Shown in pieces: positions 1 to 8,524 of a DNA stretch of 64,000 nucleotides. This stretch comes from UBA12191 sp009937185 (GTDB taxonomy: Bacteria; Planctomycetota; UBA8108; UBA1146). A program made the position numbers and the translations under genes. The stretch is from the NCBI GenBank assembly GCA_938075155.1, contig CALJGL010000028.1, forward strand, positions 1 to 64,000, read 5' to 3'. The notes below the pieces were generated by a model. The model was not told the DNA's origin, searched no databases, and saw nothing but the letters and a program-made list of their open reading frames with translations. Position 1 is the first letter of the stretch; every line of letters begins with the position of its first letter.

Positions 1-272
1 AAGGCCAACAAGGCCAACAAGGTCAACAAGGCCAACAAGGCCAGCAAGGCCAACAAGGTCAACAAGGCCAACAAGGCCAACAAGGCCAACAAGGTCAACA
101 AGGCCAACAAGGCCAACAAGGTCAACAAGGCCAACAAGGCCAGCAAGGCCAACAAGGTCAACAAGGCCAACAAGGCCAACAAGGCCAACAAGGTCAACAA
201 GGTCAACAAGGCCAACAAGGCCAACAAGAGCAGCAAGGCCAGCAAGAGCAGCAAGGCCAGCAAGAGCAAAGA
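1..272 (+). repeat. In-frame 9-bp tandem repeat (GQQ codons) with a 99-bp higher-order unit
   Basis: About 30 copies of a 9-base unit (ggc/ggt caa caa) fill this stretch and encode Gly-Gln-Gln. The last units change to Glu-Gln-Gln. The pattern of silent variants (ggc versus ggt, caa versus cag) repeats every 11 units, and bases 1-99 are identical to bases 100-198. The array probably starts before the window. Confidence 0.95.
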
Positions 273-1676
273 GAGAAAGTCGAAAGTCTTCAGGAAGCTG
301 GAGAGCGTGCGCAATCGGCTTCGGACAAGTTATCCGGGGTCGCTGAGCAAGCGATGGATCAAGGTCCCTCTCGTCAGCAGGACGAACTCGCAGCAAAGGT
401 GGAGAGCCTTGAGGAAAAGTTAGAGGGCCTCCAGAAGAAATTGGGAACTGAAGAGAGTCTATCCCCTGAGGAAGACGAGGTCCTGCAGCAAAAGGTAGCA
501 GAGGCTCAACGCGCTCTTCGTAGTGCTCGTTCTGCTATGGACGCCGCCTCAGAGAAGTTGAACTCGGGGCAGCGAGCCAGTGCTGAGCAAAGAGCGGCCG
601 CTGAAGCACTCAGGCGGGCTCAAGAATCCCTTGAGGGGAGTGAGGACGATGCCTTGGCGCGCTTGCGACGTCAGCAGGATAGGACTCCCGAACTCGCCTC
701 CAAGCAGGACGAACTGGAAAGATTGACCCGGCGCCGCGCCGAAGAAATCACAGACGATTCAGAGTCTTCTCAATCTCTGCAACGAGCTGCAGAAAGTATG
801 GATCAGGCGTCGGAAAGCCTCGAGCGTTCAGACGCATCGAGCGCCAGGGAACAGCAGGAAGAAGCCCTAGAACAACTCAACCAAGAGCAGCAGAAACTGG
901 AAGAGCAACAAGAGGAATTGGTCAACCTCAAGATGGAGCAGAAGCTGATCGATTTGATCGGGACTCTGGGTGATATGGCCACCTCGGTCGATGATATTCT
1001 TTCTGAAACAAAGGCGGTGGATGATTCTCTAGAGGGGGCTCGGCCCGGGCGATCTCAGAGGGCTCGAATGAGACGTCTTGCTGGCAGAATCGAAGAGAAT
1101 GAAAAATCTGGCCAAGAGGTGCTGGAAGCGATGGAAAAAGAACGGGTCCGCGTATTCTCTTACATTATGAAAGATCTTCTCTCAGATTTGGCGGAGGCCA
1201 GAGAAGGGTTGAGTCCCGGCAGTGATCCTGGATCGGAGACTCAGTTATTACTGGGTGAAGTGCTCGAGGGTGTCCAGCGGTTGCGTGATTCTTTGGAAGA
1301 AGAACTTCGTCGAAGGAATGAGCAAGAGCAACAGCAGCAGCAACAACAACAGCAACAACAGCAGCAGCAACAACCGCAGCCTCGATTAGTACCTCCGGCG
1401 GCGGAGCTTCTTGCCCTAAAACGGATGCAGGAAGAGGTTTTGCAAAGAACTCGAAGGCTGGACGCTCGTCGGAAAGAGGGGGAGGAACTGAATCCCCTCG
1501 AAAAGCGTCTGTTGGAGAGATTGGTCCAGAGACAGGGAAGCATTCTTGAACTGACGGAACAGATCGCCAAAGATCTTCAAGAACAAATGGCTCCCCCCGA
1601 AGTACAGGAATCTGCCCCGGAAGAGCCCGAAAGTGGCGAAATACCGGTTGAACCCACCCCTGGTGAAGACGGTTGA
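1..1676 (+). CDS. Gln-rich coiled-coil protein, C-terminal part (5' truncated by window)
   Basis: The reading frame is open from base 3 to the TGA at 1674-1676, with no stop upstream of the first ATG at 354, so the true start lies outside the window. About 557 residues are visible. They begin with roughly 30 GQQ/EQQ triplets (bases 3-272). Next come long Glu/Gln/Arg/Leu-rich stretches typical of coiled coil, then a run of 15 glutamines (1329-1373) and a Pro/Glu-rich tail. No catalytic motif is visible. Large membrane proteins of the DUF4175 type carry similar GQQ-rich tails, and the downstream neighbours (secreted small protein, toroid protein) fit a planctomycete envelope cluster, but the DUF4175 assignment is only a guess because the N-terminal half is missing. 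Confidence 0.8.
   Translation, partial: GQQGQQGQQGQQGQQGQQGQQGQQGQQGQQGQQGQQGQQGQQGQQGQQGQQGQQGQQGQQGQQGQQGQQGQQGQQEQQGQQEQQGQQEQREKVESLQEAGERAQSASDKLSGVAEQAMDQGPSRQQDELAAKVESLEEKLEGLQKKLGTEESLSPEEDEVLQQKVAEAQRALRSARSAMDAASEKLNSGQRASAEQRAAAEALRRAQESLEGSEDDALARLRRQQDRTPELASKQDELERLTRRRAEEITDDSESSQSLQRAAESMDQASESLERSDASSAREQQEEALEQLNQEQQKLEEQQEELVNLKMEQKLIDLIGTLGDMATSVDDILSETKAVDDSLEGARPGRSQRARMRRLAGRIEENEKSGQEVLEAMEKERVRVFSYIMKDLLSDLAEAREGLSPGSDPGSETQLLLGEVLEGVQRLRDSLEEELRRRNEQEQQQQQQQQQQQQQQQPQPRLVPPAAELLALKRMQEEVLQRTRRLDARRKEGEELNPLEKRLLERLVQRQGSILELTEQIAKDLQEQMAPPEVQESAPEEPESGEIPVEPTPGEDG
1329..1373 (+). repeat. Polyglutamine tract (15 CAA/CAG codons)
   Basis: An uninterrupted run of mixed CAG and CAA codons gives 15 consecutive glutamines inside the coiled-coil protein. 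The mixed codons argue for selection on the amino acid rather than simple slippage of one trinucleotide. Confidence 0.9.
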
Positions 1677-1817
1677 AGGTAACAATTTTCCGAATTCAGG
1701 GTTATAATTAAGGATATGGACCACTCTGTCCTTCGTCAGGAGTGGTTCACGTATACTTTGGAGTGTCGGATAAAGTGATATCCGATCGAACGTTTGATCT
1801 TGAAAGTGAGTTTGTAG

Positions 1818-2345
1818 ATGAGTTCGCACGGGAAAATTCAACTTTTCGTGGGCCTTCTTTGCCTCTTGGTTTTCAACTTCGGACCTGTCATGGGTCAAGA
1901 AGCAGAAGGTACGGGTGGTGATTCTGCTCCAGTCCAACTGGAGGGGTTACGAAAGAAGCCTTTAGTAGAGCAAGAATCCAAATCGGAGAACTCTGAGACG
2001 AATGCTGCAACAAAGTCTTCAGCAGATGAGAAGATCACACCGAAGCCTGAAGAAGATGAAAAAGCTGATCCGGAAGTACCCCCAGCAGAGAAATCCGAAA
2101 TCGAGAAGCAAGTTGAACGCTGGAGCGAGGATGGCTTCGACGCGGATCCCCTTGATATTCTCGATGGGGCGAATCCATTGGGGAAAGTCGATCAGCTGGT
2201 GGATGAGATCTCTCGAAACATGAAAGAGATCGAGCGCCTTCTGGATCAGGATGATACTGGTGATTCCAATCAATCAGTTCAGCAGCAGACTCTTTCCAGA
2301 ATCGATGAATTGATCAATGAGGTTCAGCGTCTAGGTGGCGGCTGA
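1818..2345 (+). CDS. Secreted acidic protein, N-terminal part before an in-frame TGA
   Basis: A 175-residue product with a signal peptide (hydrophobic residues about 8-24, cleavage probably after VMGQ), followed by an acidic Glu/Lys/Pro-rich linker and a short helical segment ending in three glycines. I do not recognise a family. The stop TGA at 2343-2345 is followed in the same frame by an open Ser/Gly-rich stretch that leads into the 2433-2735 reading frame, so the two may be one gene (1818-2735) interrupted by a nonsense codon. The 141-base gap upstream holds a hairpin (arms 1721-1726 and 1740-1745) and a TATAAT-like box at 1703-1708 without a convincing -35. The ribosome-binding site before the ATG is weak. 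Confidence 0.6.
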   Translation: MSSHGKIQLFVGLLCLLVFNFGPVMGQEAEGTGGDSAPVQLEGLRKKPLVEQESKSENSETNAATKSSADEKITPKPEEDEKADPEVPPAEKSEIEKQVERWSEDGFDADPLDILDGANPLGKVDQLVDEISRNMKEIERLLDQDDTGDSNQSVQQQTLSRIDELINEVQRLGGG

Positions 2346-2432
2346 AGTAGTGGATCTGGTTCCTCGTCGGGGAACCCTCAACCCTCTTCTTCTGGTCAAA
2401 AAGATCAAAAACAGTCTGGTCAGCAAAAATCG

Positions 2433-2735
2433 ATGTCGCAGAAGCAAGACAAAGGTCAGCAGCGTCAATCTTCCTCGTCCGAGGAAGAGAAGAAGAAGTC
2501 GGGCCAAAAGGGCGATCCGAAGAACGGTGAGGCCGTGGCCAATAATAAGACCACCGAAGGGGATATCCCTCCGGATCAGGATGGCCAACTCAAAGACCGT
2601 CAAGGCGCAGGTCGCTGGGGTCGATTGCCGAAGACAGTCATCCAGAGAATGTACGACAATGGCAGTCGCAAGCTTCCTGAGAAGTACCGTGTTCTGCTTG
2701 AGGATTACTTTCGAAAGTTACCGGGGTCTAACTAA
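2433..2735 (+). CDS. C-terminal part of the same secreted protein, or a separate small protein
   Basis: 100 residues from the first ATG after the TGA at 2343. The first half is low complexity (Gln, Lys, Ser, Glu). The second half is a compact segment with WGRLPKTVIQRMYDNG and a Tyr/Phe-rich end, and a conserved-looking C-terminus of this kind suggests a real domain. The frame is the same as that of 1818-2345, and the codons between 2346 and 2432 read SSGSGSSSGN and further Ser/Gln-rich linker without a stop. No ribosome-binding site is obvious before the ATG at 2433, which favours the one-gene view. The function is unknown. Its stop lies two bases before the TTG start of the next gene. Confidence 0.5.
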   Translation: MSQKQDKGQQRQSSSSEEEKKKSGQKGDPKNGEAVANNKTTEGDIPPDQDGQLKDRQGAGRWGRLPKTVIQRMYDNGSRKLPEKYRVLLEDYFRKLPGSN

Positions 2736-2737
2736 TC

Positions 2738-3967
2738 TTGAACGAAGACTCGTCTACAGATTCCATGAAGCAGTCAGCAGAGGACCCTCTCGAACCCCAG
2801 GGATCCTGGGGGCTTACCTCGAGATCCATGTTTCGAATCATGGTGGTTCTTTGTATTCCGATCCTCGTATTCGGGGTCTCTGTCACCTACGAATTACAGG
2901 CATGGGCCATCGAGTCCCAAGACCCTGAGTCTGATGACTCCACCTCAAAGCCTCAAGTCCTGGCTCCCCGAAAAAAACCTGCAAAGTCCTCGATTACCAG
3001 TCCTCTCCATGATGAGAAGAGTGAGCGTAGTATTCGCAAAGGGGTCCAATTCCTCGTGCGTAAGCAAAATGGAGTTGGGGCTATCTCATCGTCTTATCCA
3101 GTCGCCGTCACTTCCTTGGCGGGGATGGCGTTATTGGGTGCAGGTGCTGAGTATGGTCTAGGGCCAGATGGAAAAGCACTGGAAAAAGCTGTCGATTACT
3201 TGATCTCTCCGCTGCGGATAGACGAGCGTGGATATTTGGAGGATCGGGGTGAAACCCGGTCTCGAATGCATGGTCATACGTATGCTATTTTGTTTCTGAG
3301 CCAAGTGATTGGGCAATTGCCGACACCTCAGCGAGAAGAGCAGTTACGCAAGGTGATCAGGGCGGGGGTTGATCTGATTTTATCGAGTCAGACCAACAAG
3401 GGAGGTTGGGGATACGATCCCGACGATCCTCTCGATGAAGCATCATTGACAGTCTGCTGCTTGCAGGCATTAAGAGCCGCGAAGGAATCAGGATTTAATG
3501 TTCCTTCCGATCCTATCAGCAAAGCTATCCAGTACCTTCAAGAGTGCTGCAGCGAGGATGGCTCCTTTAAGTACTCTTTGACGCGTTCGCAGGATCGGAC
3601 TTCCTTCGAAATCACTGCAGCTTCGATTTCCACAATGGATGCTGCTGGCGAATACGCTGCGGATGAGCGCTCCAGGGGGCTCGACTACATGAAGAAAATG
3701 ATTGAGAAGAAACTGAAGTATCGTCAGAGCTTTTTTAAGGCTGCTGGCAACTTCCCGTTTTACGGAAATTTTTATGTGGGACAGGTACTGCAGCAGTCCA
3801 GAGGAGAACTTTGGCATCGTTGGAGTCACGCCATTTGGCCACAATTGATAGATCTACAGGGAGAGTCAGGATCTTGGGAGAGTCGTTATGGGGAAGAATA
3901 CGCAACTGCAATGGCGTTACTCATTCTCGAACTCCCGTTGGGATACCTACCTCTTTATGATCGTTAA
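2738..3967 (+). CDS. Prenyltransferase/squalene-cyclase-like toroid protein, exported
   Basis: 409 residues from a TTG start. An ATG at 2828 would place the hydrophobic segment (MFRIMVVLCIPILVFGVSV) at the very N-terminus and is a reasonable alternative. After this membrane anchor or signal, the protein carries repeated alpha-hairpin elements of the terpene cyclase/prenyltransferase alpha/alpha toroid type: RKGVQFLVRKQNG, QTNKGGWGYDPDDP, KAIQYLQECCSEDGSF and a final GSWESRYGEEYATAMALLIL. The acidic motif needed for squalene-hopene cyclase catalysis (DxDD) is not evident, so it is probably not a cyclase and may be a binding or scaffold protein. It follows the interrupted secreted protein by two bases, so they are likely co-transcribed. 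Confidence 0.7.
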   Translation: MNEDSSTDSMKQSAEDPLEPQGSWGLTSRSMFRIMVVLCIPILVFGVSVTYELQAWAIESQDPESDDSTSKPQVLAPRKKPAKSSITSPLHDEKSERSIRKGVQFLVRKQNGVGAISSSYPVAVTSLAGMALLGAGAEYGLGPDGKALEKAVDYLISPLRIDERGYLEDRGETRSRMHGHTYAILFLSQVIGQLPTPQREEQLRKVIRAGVDLILSSQTNKGGWGYDPDDPLDEASLTVCCLQALRAAKESGFNVPSDPISKAIQYLQECCSEDGSFKYSLTRSQDRTSFEITAASISTMDAAGEYAADERSRGLDYMKKMIEKKLKYRQSFFKAAGNFPFYGNFYVGQVLQQSRGELWHRWSHAIWPQLIDLQGESGSWESRYGEEYATAMALLILELPLGYLPLYDR

Positions 3968-3989
3968 AGAATTCAGCAGAGGATTGACG

Positions 3990-4091
3990 ATGCCAGAAGA
4001 AACAGAGAGTTCAAATCCGGTGGATGACGAAGGGCCTGAACCTCTTTCGAGATTTCGACTCCTTCAAAGTTGGAGAGGGGAGACAAGATGA
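3990..4091 (+). CDS. Possible 33-residue peptide coupled to the CorC-like gene
   Basis: A short ATG-initiated frame whose TGA stop (4089-4091) overlaps the ATG of the next gene (4088-4090) in the ATGA arrangement seen between many genes here. The peptide is acidic in its first half and basic at its end, with no membrane segment or known motif. It could be a leader peptide for translational coupling or a chance frame. The TTG-initiated reading from 4070 for the next gene would make this overlap irrelevant. Confidence 0.3.
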   Translation: MPEETESSNPVDDEGPEPLSRFRLLQSWRGETR

Positions 4092-5392
4092 CCCATCTAT
4101 CCTTGGATTTCCTTCCGCTTATTAATGGGATTGCACTTTTCCTCTCCTTCTTTTTCGCATTGATCCGTCGCTGTTACCGCACGACGTCGACTGCTGAATA
4201 CCATGGAGTTTTCAAGAAAAACGGAGAGAAAGATGAGTCCGAGAAGATTCATCGTATCGATCTCATGTTGTGGATCCTTCAGTTCTTGATTCAAAGTGTA
4301 TGGGTAGGTTCTCTGTTAGTGCTCTCTGCTGAGGGTAAGGCTTGGTATTCCGAAGTTCTCGAAAGCGCCGGAATTCAAACGTGGTGGGCTGTGTTCTGGC
4401 TCCTCGAAGTCATGATTCTTGGCTTGGTGATCATTGAACTATTACCAGAGGCGATTTCCATGTGGATTGGAGATCGCATCACTCGCAAGATTGTCCCATT
4501 TTTGGCGATTCTCGAAAAACTGTTTTCGCCGATCACTGGAAGCTTCAGGGGATTGAGGAGGGTGACCCTTCGAATTCTGGGAGGGCGTGCCGACCGTACA
4601 GACCAAGATCTGGCAGAAGCCGGAATCTTGGCTGCAGTAGAACTAGGGGAAAGGGAAGGGCTTCTCGAAAAAGGCGAAAAATCGATGATCGAATCGGTTT
4701 TACAATTCAGAGATGCTGAAGTGATCGAAGTGATGACCCCAAGAACAGATATGGTTTGCTTTGAAGCTTCCGAAACGGTCGAAGAGGTGATTCCTAAAGC
4801 TATCGCATGTGGACACTCTCGGATTCCAGTCTTTCGTAAAGAAGTGGATGAAATAATCGGCGTTCTGTATGTCAAAGATCTTTTACGTCATGCTGCTGAT
4901 GATGGATTGAAGACTCTACATATTGAAAAGGTCGTCCGTAAAACTCATTTCGTTCCTGAAACAAAAAATCTGAGAGAACTCCTCGGCGAGTTTCGGACAG
5001 AGCGCTTTCACATTGCAGTTGTACTCGACGAATATGGTGGAACTTCGGGACTTGTGACGATTGAGGATATTCTTGAGGAGATCGTCGGCGAAATCGAAGA
5101 CGAGTTTGATACCGCAGGCCGAGACCAAATTCGAAAGATTGATGAGAGAACGTATGATCTCGATGGCAGGACGAGTATTCTGGACGTGAATCGCGCTCTC
5201 TCGGTGAATATCCCTGATAATGACGACTATGAGACAGTTGCTGGATTTCTGTTTTCTGAATTGGGACATATTCCCAAAGAGGGAGAAGAGTACTCCACTA
5301 AAAAAATCAAGTTCAAAGTGATTCGTGCGGATGAAAGAACAATCAAAAAAGTGCGGGCACAGGTTCAAGGATCGAGTCGGAACGGATCATAA
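4088..5392 (+). CDS. CNNM/CorC-HlyC family membrane protein with CBS domains
   Basis: 434 residues. The N-terminal third has hydrophobic segments (about residues 6-24, 60-85 and 100-125) matching the DUF21/CNNM transmembrane domain. The middle has two CBS domains, the first starting near VMTPRTDMVCFE and including SRIPVFRKEVDEIIGVLYVKDL, the second near DEYGGTSGLVTIEDILEEIVGE. The C-terminus (YSTKKIKFKVIRADER) fits the CorC_HlyC domain. Members act in divalent cation (Mg2+/Co2+) export or regulation at the inner membrane. The older name hemolysin is historical. The ATG at 4088 is preceded by a strong GGAGAGGGGAG site. The stop is immediately followed by the recO ATG. Confidence 0.88.
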   Translation: MTHLSLDFLPLINGIALFLSFFFALIRRCYRTTSTAEYHGVFKKNGEKDESEKIHRIDLMLWILQFLIQSVWVGSLLVLSAEGKAWYSEVLESAGIQTWWAVFWLLEVMILGLVIIELLPEAISMWIGDRITRKIVPFLAILEKLFSPITGSFRGLRRVTLRILGGRADRTDQDLAEAGILAAVELGEREGLLEKGEKSMIESVLQFRDAEVIEVMTPRTDMVCFEASETVEEVIPKAIACGHSRIPVFRKEVDEIIGVLYVKDLLRHAADDGLKTLHIEKVVRKTHFVPETKNLRELLGEFRTERFHIAVVLDEYGGTSGLVTIEDILEEIVGEIEDEFDTAGRDQIRKIDERTYDLDGRTSILDVNRALSVNIPDNDDYETVAGFLFSELGHIPKEGEEYSTKKIKFKVIRADERTIKKVRAQVQGSSRNGS

Positions 5393-6148
5393 ATGAAAGG
5401 ATCATTTCGAACTCGGGCGCTGGTTTTGAAAACCACGGATTACTCCGAGACCTCTCAAGTGATCCGCGTTTTTGCAAGAGACCATGGAATATTGGATCTT
5501 TTAGCCAAAGGGTCTCGTCGTCCGGCGAGAAAATCCTCTTCGTTTCATGCACCTTTCGATCTCGGTGGGTGGTATGACCTCAACTTCAAACAGCGAAGTG
5601 GTGATCTTCATCTCGCCACCGAGGCACGTTTGGTCGAAGGATTTGGCCACCTGAGAGATGATCTTTCGACATGGTTAGATGCCACGCTTTCCCTCGACAT
5701 CCTGCGTAACCTGTTTACTCCAGGCGACCCTAACAATGAATTGCTTCGTGAGACTTTGCAGTATTTCAAACTGCTCTCTGCACGTAGGGGCAGGAGACGG
5801 CTTAGAAATCGGTTTTTTCAGACGGTTTTAGCCGCCAGCGGAGTCATGCCCTCATGGGACCATTGCTCAGATTGCGAATCTCCTCTGGCTGAATTCTCGG
5901 TAGATGGCATTTCTCTCGAGTTGCCTGCAGGGCTTCTTTGCGGCAATTGTAGAACTTCCAGAGGCCGCTTTTTGATCGATAATGAACTCCTGACCTATCT
6001 GAGAGCGGATTCTGGGAGAGATTGGGGGCTTGTGCCCTCCTGGGAGGTCCCCCAGCCTGTGGTCTTACGGGGATGGGAGATACTCAGTTCCCTCTTATGG
6101 CATCACTTGGAGAGGCCGCCCAGGTCGCTAAGATACCTACGCGTGTGA
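5393..6148 (+). CDS. recO: DNA repair protein RecO
   Basis: 251 residues, the usual RecO length. The N-terminal OB-fold region reads TRALVLKTTDYSETSQVI and continues with DLLAKGSRRPARKSS. The C-terminal half contains the zinc-binding cysteines CSDC and CGNC. RecO loads RecA onto SSB-coated single-stranded DNA with RecR and anneals strands in gap repair. The start ATG directly abuts the stop of the CorC-like gene (taa atg), so translation is probably coupled. Downstream, 39 bases separate it from the BamD-like gene. Confidence 0.92.
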   Translation: MKGSFRTRALVLKTTDYSETSQVIRVFARDHGILDLLAKGSRRPARKSSSFHAPFDLGGWYDLNFKQRSGDLHLATEARLVEGFGHLRDDLSTWLDATLSLDILRNLFTPGDPNNELLRETLQYFKLLSARRGRRRLRNRFFQTVLAASGVMPSWDHCSDCESPLAEFSVDGISLELPAGLLCGNCRTSRGRFLIDNELLTYLRADSGRDWGLVPSWEVPQPVVLRGWEILSSLLWHHLERPPRSLRYLRV

Positions 6149-6187
6149 TTCGCAGTTTGCTGCGAATTCAGGGAAGGGGAATAGATC

Positions 6188-7114
6188 TTGTCAGGCAATC
6201 TTACTTTGATGTTGCTGATTACAGTTTTTCAGTCTGCTCCAGTCGCAGCAGATAAGGAACTTTCTGCTCTGATTCAGGAAGCAAGTCTTGCTCTAGAATC
6301 TGGTCGAGCAGCGGAGGCTGTTGGCCTCTATGAGGATGTGATCGATCTTTACCTTTACGAAACAGATGGCAATGCAACAGGACCCATCATTTCGAAGGTG
6401 CGGCTAGATCTAACGCGTGCACTCGTAGAGATGCGGCAATACGACGATGCACTCCGAATTACAGAAGATATTTTCTATTCCGATCCCGGTCCTCAGACAC
6501 TTGCTGAATCATTGCAGATTCGTTTCAACATTGGATTCTCGTTTCTCACTGGATCGACCCGAAGACTCTTTGGCCTTGAAGTCAGTGCCGAGAGACGAGG
6601 CCTCGAAGTATTGAATGAGTTGATCAAAGATTACCCATTCATGGATTTCACCGACGATGCCATCTTTCATTGTGGGAACTGGTACCTCAACAATAATTCT
6701 CCTGAAGATGCTGAAAGATACTTCACCCGACTCATTCGCGAGTACCCAGATAGTGAATGGTCTGCAGCTTCACAACTGCTTGCAGGTGATGCCTCGATGG
6801 CGCAGTTAAAAGGCGTTGATTACGATCTTGGAATTCTGGTCTCTGCAGAGAGGCATTACAGAAGATACTTGCGACTTTTCCCAGGGCAGGGAGATAGCAC
6901 CAGAGCCAGAGAGAAGCTTTCTGATATCAGACTCTATAAGGCGAGAAGAAGAATTTCGATCGCGGATTTCTATATTCGAATAAAAAAATTCAGATCTGCG
7001 AGGATCTATCTCGAAAAAGTAATTCAAGAGGCCGCTGAAACTCCAGAAGCTCAAGAAGCGAGAGAAGTTTTGGACTCTATCAGGGGTGAAAAAGAGGAAG
7101 AAGGTACTCAGTGA
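6188..7114 (+). CDS. BamD-like tetratricopeptide protein, exported
   Basis: 308 residues from a TTG start that has a good GGGAAGGGGA site. An ATG at 6209 is the alternative. A hydrophobic N-terminal segment (LMLLITVFQSAPVAA) looks like a signal peptide. There is no lipobox cysteine, unlike true BamD lipoproteins. TPR-like helices follow, for example ALESGRAAEAVGLYEDVIDLY and DAERYFTRLIREYPDSEW, the latter being the classic YfiO/BamD repeat style. It probably works in the periplasm in outer-membrane assembly, supported by the overlap (GTGA) with an LptE-like gene. The exact partner is unknown. Confidence 0.72.
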   Translation: MSGNLTLMLLITVFQSAPVAADKELSALIQEASLALESGRAAEAVGLYEDVIDLYLYETDGNATGPIISKVRLDLTRALVEMRQYDDALRITEDIFYSDPGPQTLAESLQIRFNIGFSFLTGSTRRLFGLEVSAERRGLEVLNELIKDYPFMDFTDDAIFHCGNWYLNNNSPEDAERYFTRLIREYPDSEWSAASQLLAGDASMAQLKGVDYDLGILVSAERHYRRYLRLFPGQGDSTRAREKLSDIRLYKARRRISIADFYIRIKKFRSARIYLEKVIQEAAETPEAQEAREVLDSIRGEKEEEGTQ

Positions 7115-7677
7115 AGTTTTCTGTTTTCGAAAAGACTTCACAGGGTCATGGGTTTCTTTCGATGCTACTTTTGTTCCTGATTCCAGGAACGGTGATCTTG
7201 AGCACCCTATTTGTGTCTGGATGCGGGTATTCTCCGGGATACAAGTTACCCCGAGGCGTTTCCAGGATATCCATTCCAACCTTTAGAAATGAAACTATCC
7301 CATTTCGAAAGGATCTTGAATTCGAACTGACACGATCGGTGCGACGTGAGTTTCAATTGTTGACGTCCGCTGAGATCGTTTCCGCCGACAGGGCAAATGC
7401 GACTCTCAAAGGGACGATTATTCGATTTGAAGAAGGCGTTCTCGTGGAGAGTGGTTCTGGCGAGATTCAGGAATCAGGGATACTTGTCGAAGTCGGAATA
7501 CAATTGTTGCGAACTCGAGATCAGCGTGTGTTGATCGAGAGAGTTGTCAGCGGAAGGGCTTCCTATTCTGTGGCCTCGGGTGAGGATATTGGAGTGGCTC
7601 GTTTGGAAGCCGTGAATGATATTGCTCGACGAATTATTGCCGACATTGAACCGTGGAGTAGTCCGTCAGAAGAGTAG
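7111..7677 (+). CDS. lptE: LptE-like LPS-assembly lipoprotein
   Basis: 188 residues from a GTG start overlapping the previous stop by four bases. A long N-terminal region carries a hydrophobic signal ending in a lipobox (LFVSGCGYS) and then the LptE signature style CGYSPGYKLPRGVSRISIPTFRNET, followed by ELTRSVRREF and an alternating beta pattern. In diderm bacteria LptE plugs LptD in the outer membrane and helps insert lipopolysaccharide. The 35-odd residues before the lipobox cysteine are longer than a usual lipoprotein signal, and the ATG encoding MLLLFLIP at 7162 could be the real start. Confidence 0.82.
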   Translation: MKFSVFEKTSQGHGFLSMLLLFLIPGTVILSTLFVSGCGYSPGYKLPRGVSRISIPTFRNETIPFRKDLEFELTRSVRREFQLLTSAEIVSADRANATLKGTIIRFEEGVLVESGSGEIQESGILVEVGIQLLRTRDQRVLIERVVSGRASYSVASGEDIGVARLEAVNDIARRIIADIEPWSSPSEE

Positions 7678-7705
7678 GAACAACCCGGTGTGAGAGGACG
7701 TTGAA

Positions 7706-8524
7706 TTGGTGACAAAGGTCCTCGGGATCCTGAATGTCACCCCCGATTCATTTAGTGACGGGGGGAACTGGATCGATATCGACACGGCTCTCATGAGAGC
7801 ATCCCAAATGGCTGCACAAGGGGCCGATGCCATCGATGTCGGAGGCGAATCGACTCGACCCGGAAGTCGAGCAATATCCATCCAGGAAGAATTAGACCGT
7901 ATCCTTCCTCCTCTCGAAAAATTAAAGAGTGAAGTGGCGCTGCCTATCAGTATTGACACCCGAAGAGTAGAAGTGGCTCGAGCGGCGGTCGATTTAGGGG
8001 CCAGTATTATCAATGATACTTCTGCTCTTCGCGATGATCCCGATTTGGTAGATCTCGTGATTTCTAAGTCTCTTGATGTTGTATTGATGCACAGAAAAGG
8101 CACTCCGGTGGATATGCAGGAGAGCCCGTCATACGGAGACGTCATCCTTGAGATCAGTGAGTTCTTCAGAGAAAGATTAGACTTTTTTCGCTCCCGAGGG
8201 GGGGACCCCGATAATGTGATCCTCGACCCCGGAATCGGATTTGGGAAGCGTCTGGAGGATAACTTTCGTATCGCATCCGAATTGGAGAGATTCCATGATC
8301 TGGGAGTACCCCTTATGCTGGGTGCATCCCGGAAGGCATGCACCGGAGTTCTCGATGGAAGTACGGTAGACGACAGATTGCCAGGCTCGCTGGCGTTTGT
8401 CTCCCGAGCTCATCAGGCTAAGGTGGAATGGGTCCGGGTTCATGATGTAGATGAAACAGTTCGATTTCTCAAAGTATTGACGGCATTGGATCGTCAAGCA
8501 TGCCGAATGGAAGGGCAGTCTTGA
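7706..8524 (+). CDS. folP: Dihydropteroate synthase
   Basis: 272 residues with the two Prosite-type signatures of DHPS: LGILNVTPDSFSDGG near the start and IDVGGESTRPGS around residue 50. DPGIGFGKRLEDNF carries the pterin-binding loop and LMLGASRKA the C-terminal part. It condenses p-aminobenzoate with dihydropterin pyrophosphate in folate synthesis. TTG at 7706 or GTG at 7709 are both possible starts, and the gene is normal in length. It sits between lptE and the c-di-AMP operon and overlaps the next start. Confidence 0.95.
   Translation: MVTKVLGILNVTPDSFSDGGNWIDIDTALMRASQMAAQGADAIDVGGESTRPGSRAISIQEELDRILPPLEKLKSEVALPISIDTRRVEVARAAVDLGASIINDTSALRDDPDLVDLVISKSLDVVLMHRKGTPVDMQESPSYGDVILEISEFFRERLDFFRSRGGDPDNVILDPGIGFGKRLEDNFRIASELERFHDLGVPLMLGASRKACTGVLDGSTVDDRLPGSLAFVSRAHQAKVEWVRVHDVDETVRFLKVLTALDRQACRMEGQS

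Noticed and set aside
1..272. CRISPR-like regular repeat at the window start
   Set aside because: The unit is 9 bases without spacers and is in frame with a long coding region, so it is a protein repeat.
1241..1937. Two overlapping minus-strand frames, one rich in cysteine
   Set aside because: They are antisense to the polyglutamine gene; the cysteine run is the complement of the CAG/CAA tract.
2343..2345. Selenocysteine at the first in-frame TGA, or a genome-wide TGA reassignment
   Set aside because: The context is a Gly/Ser linker without cysteine homology, and TGA ends many intact genes here (for example sucC, cdaR and meaB), so the code is standard.
2335..2928. 197-codon plus-strand frame across the second half of the interrupted gene
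   Set aside because: It overlaps two better-supported frames, has an arginine-rich shadow composition and no recognisable domain.
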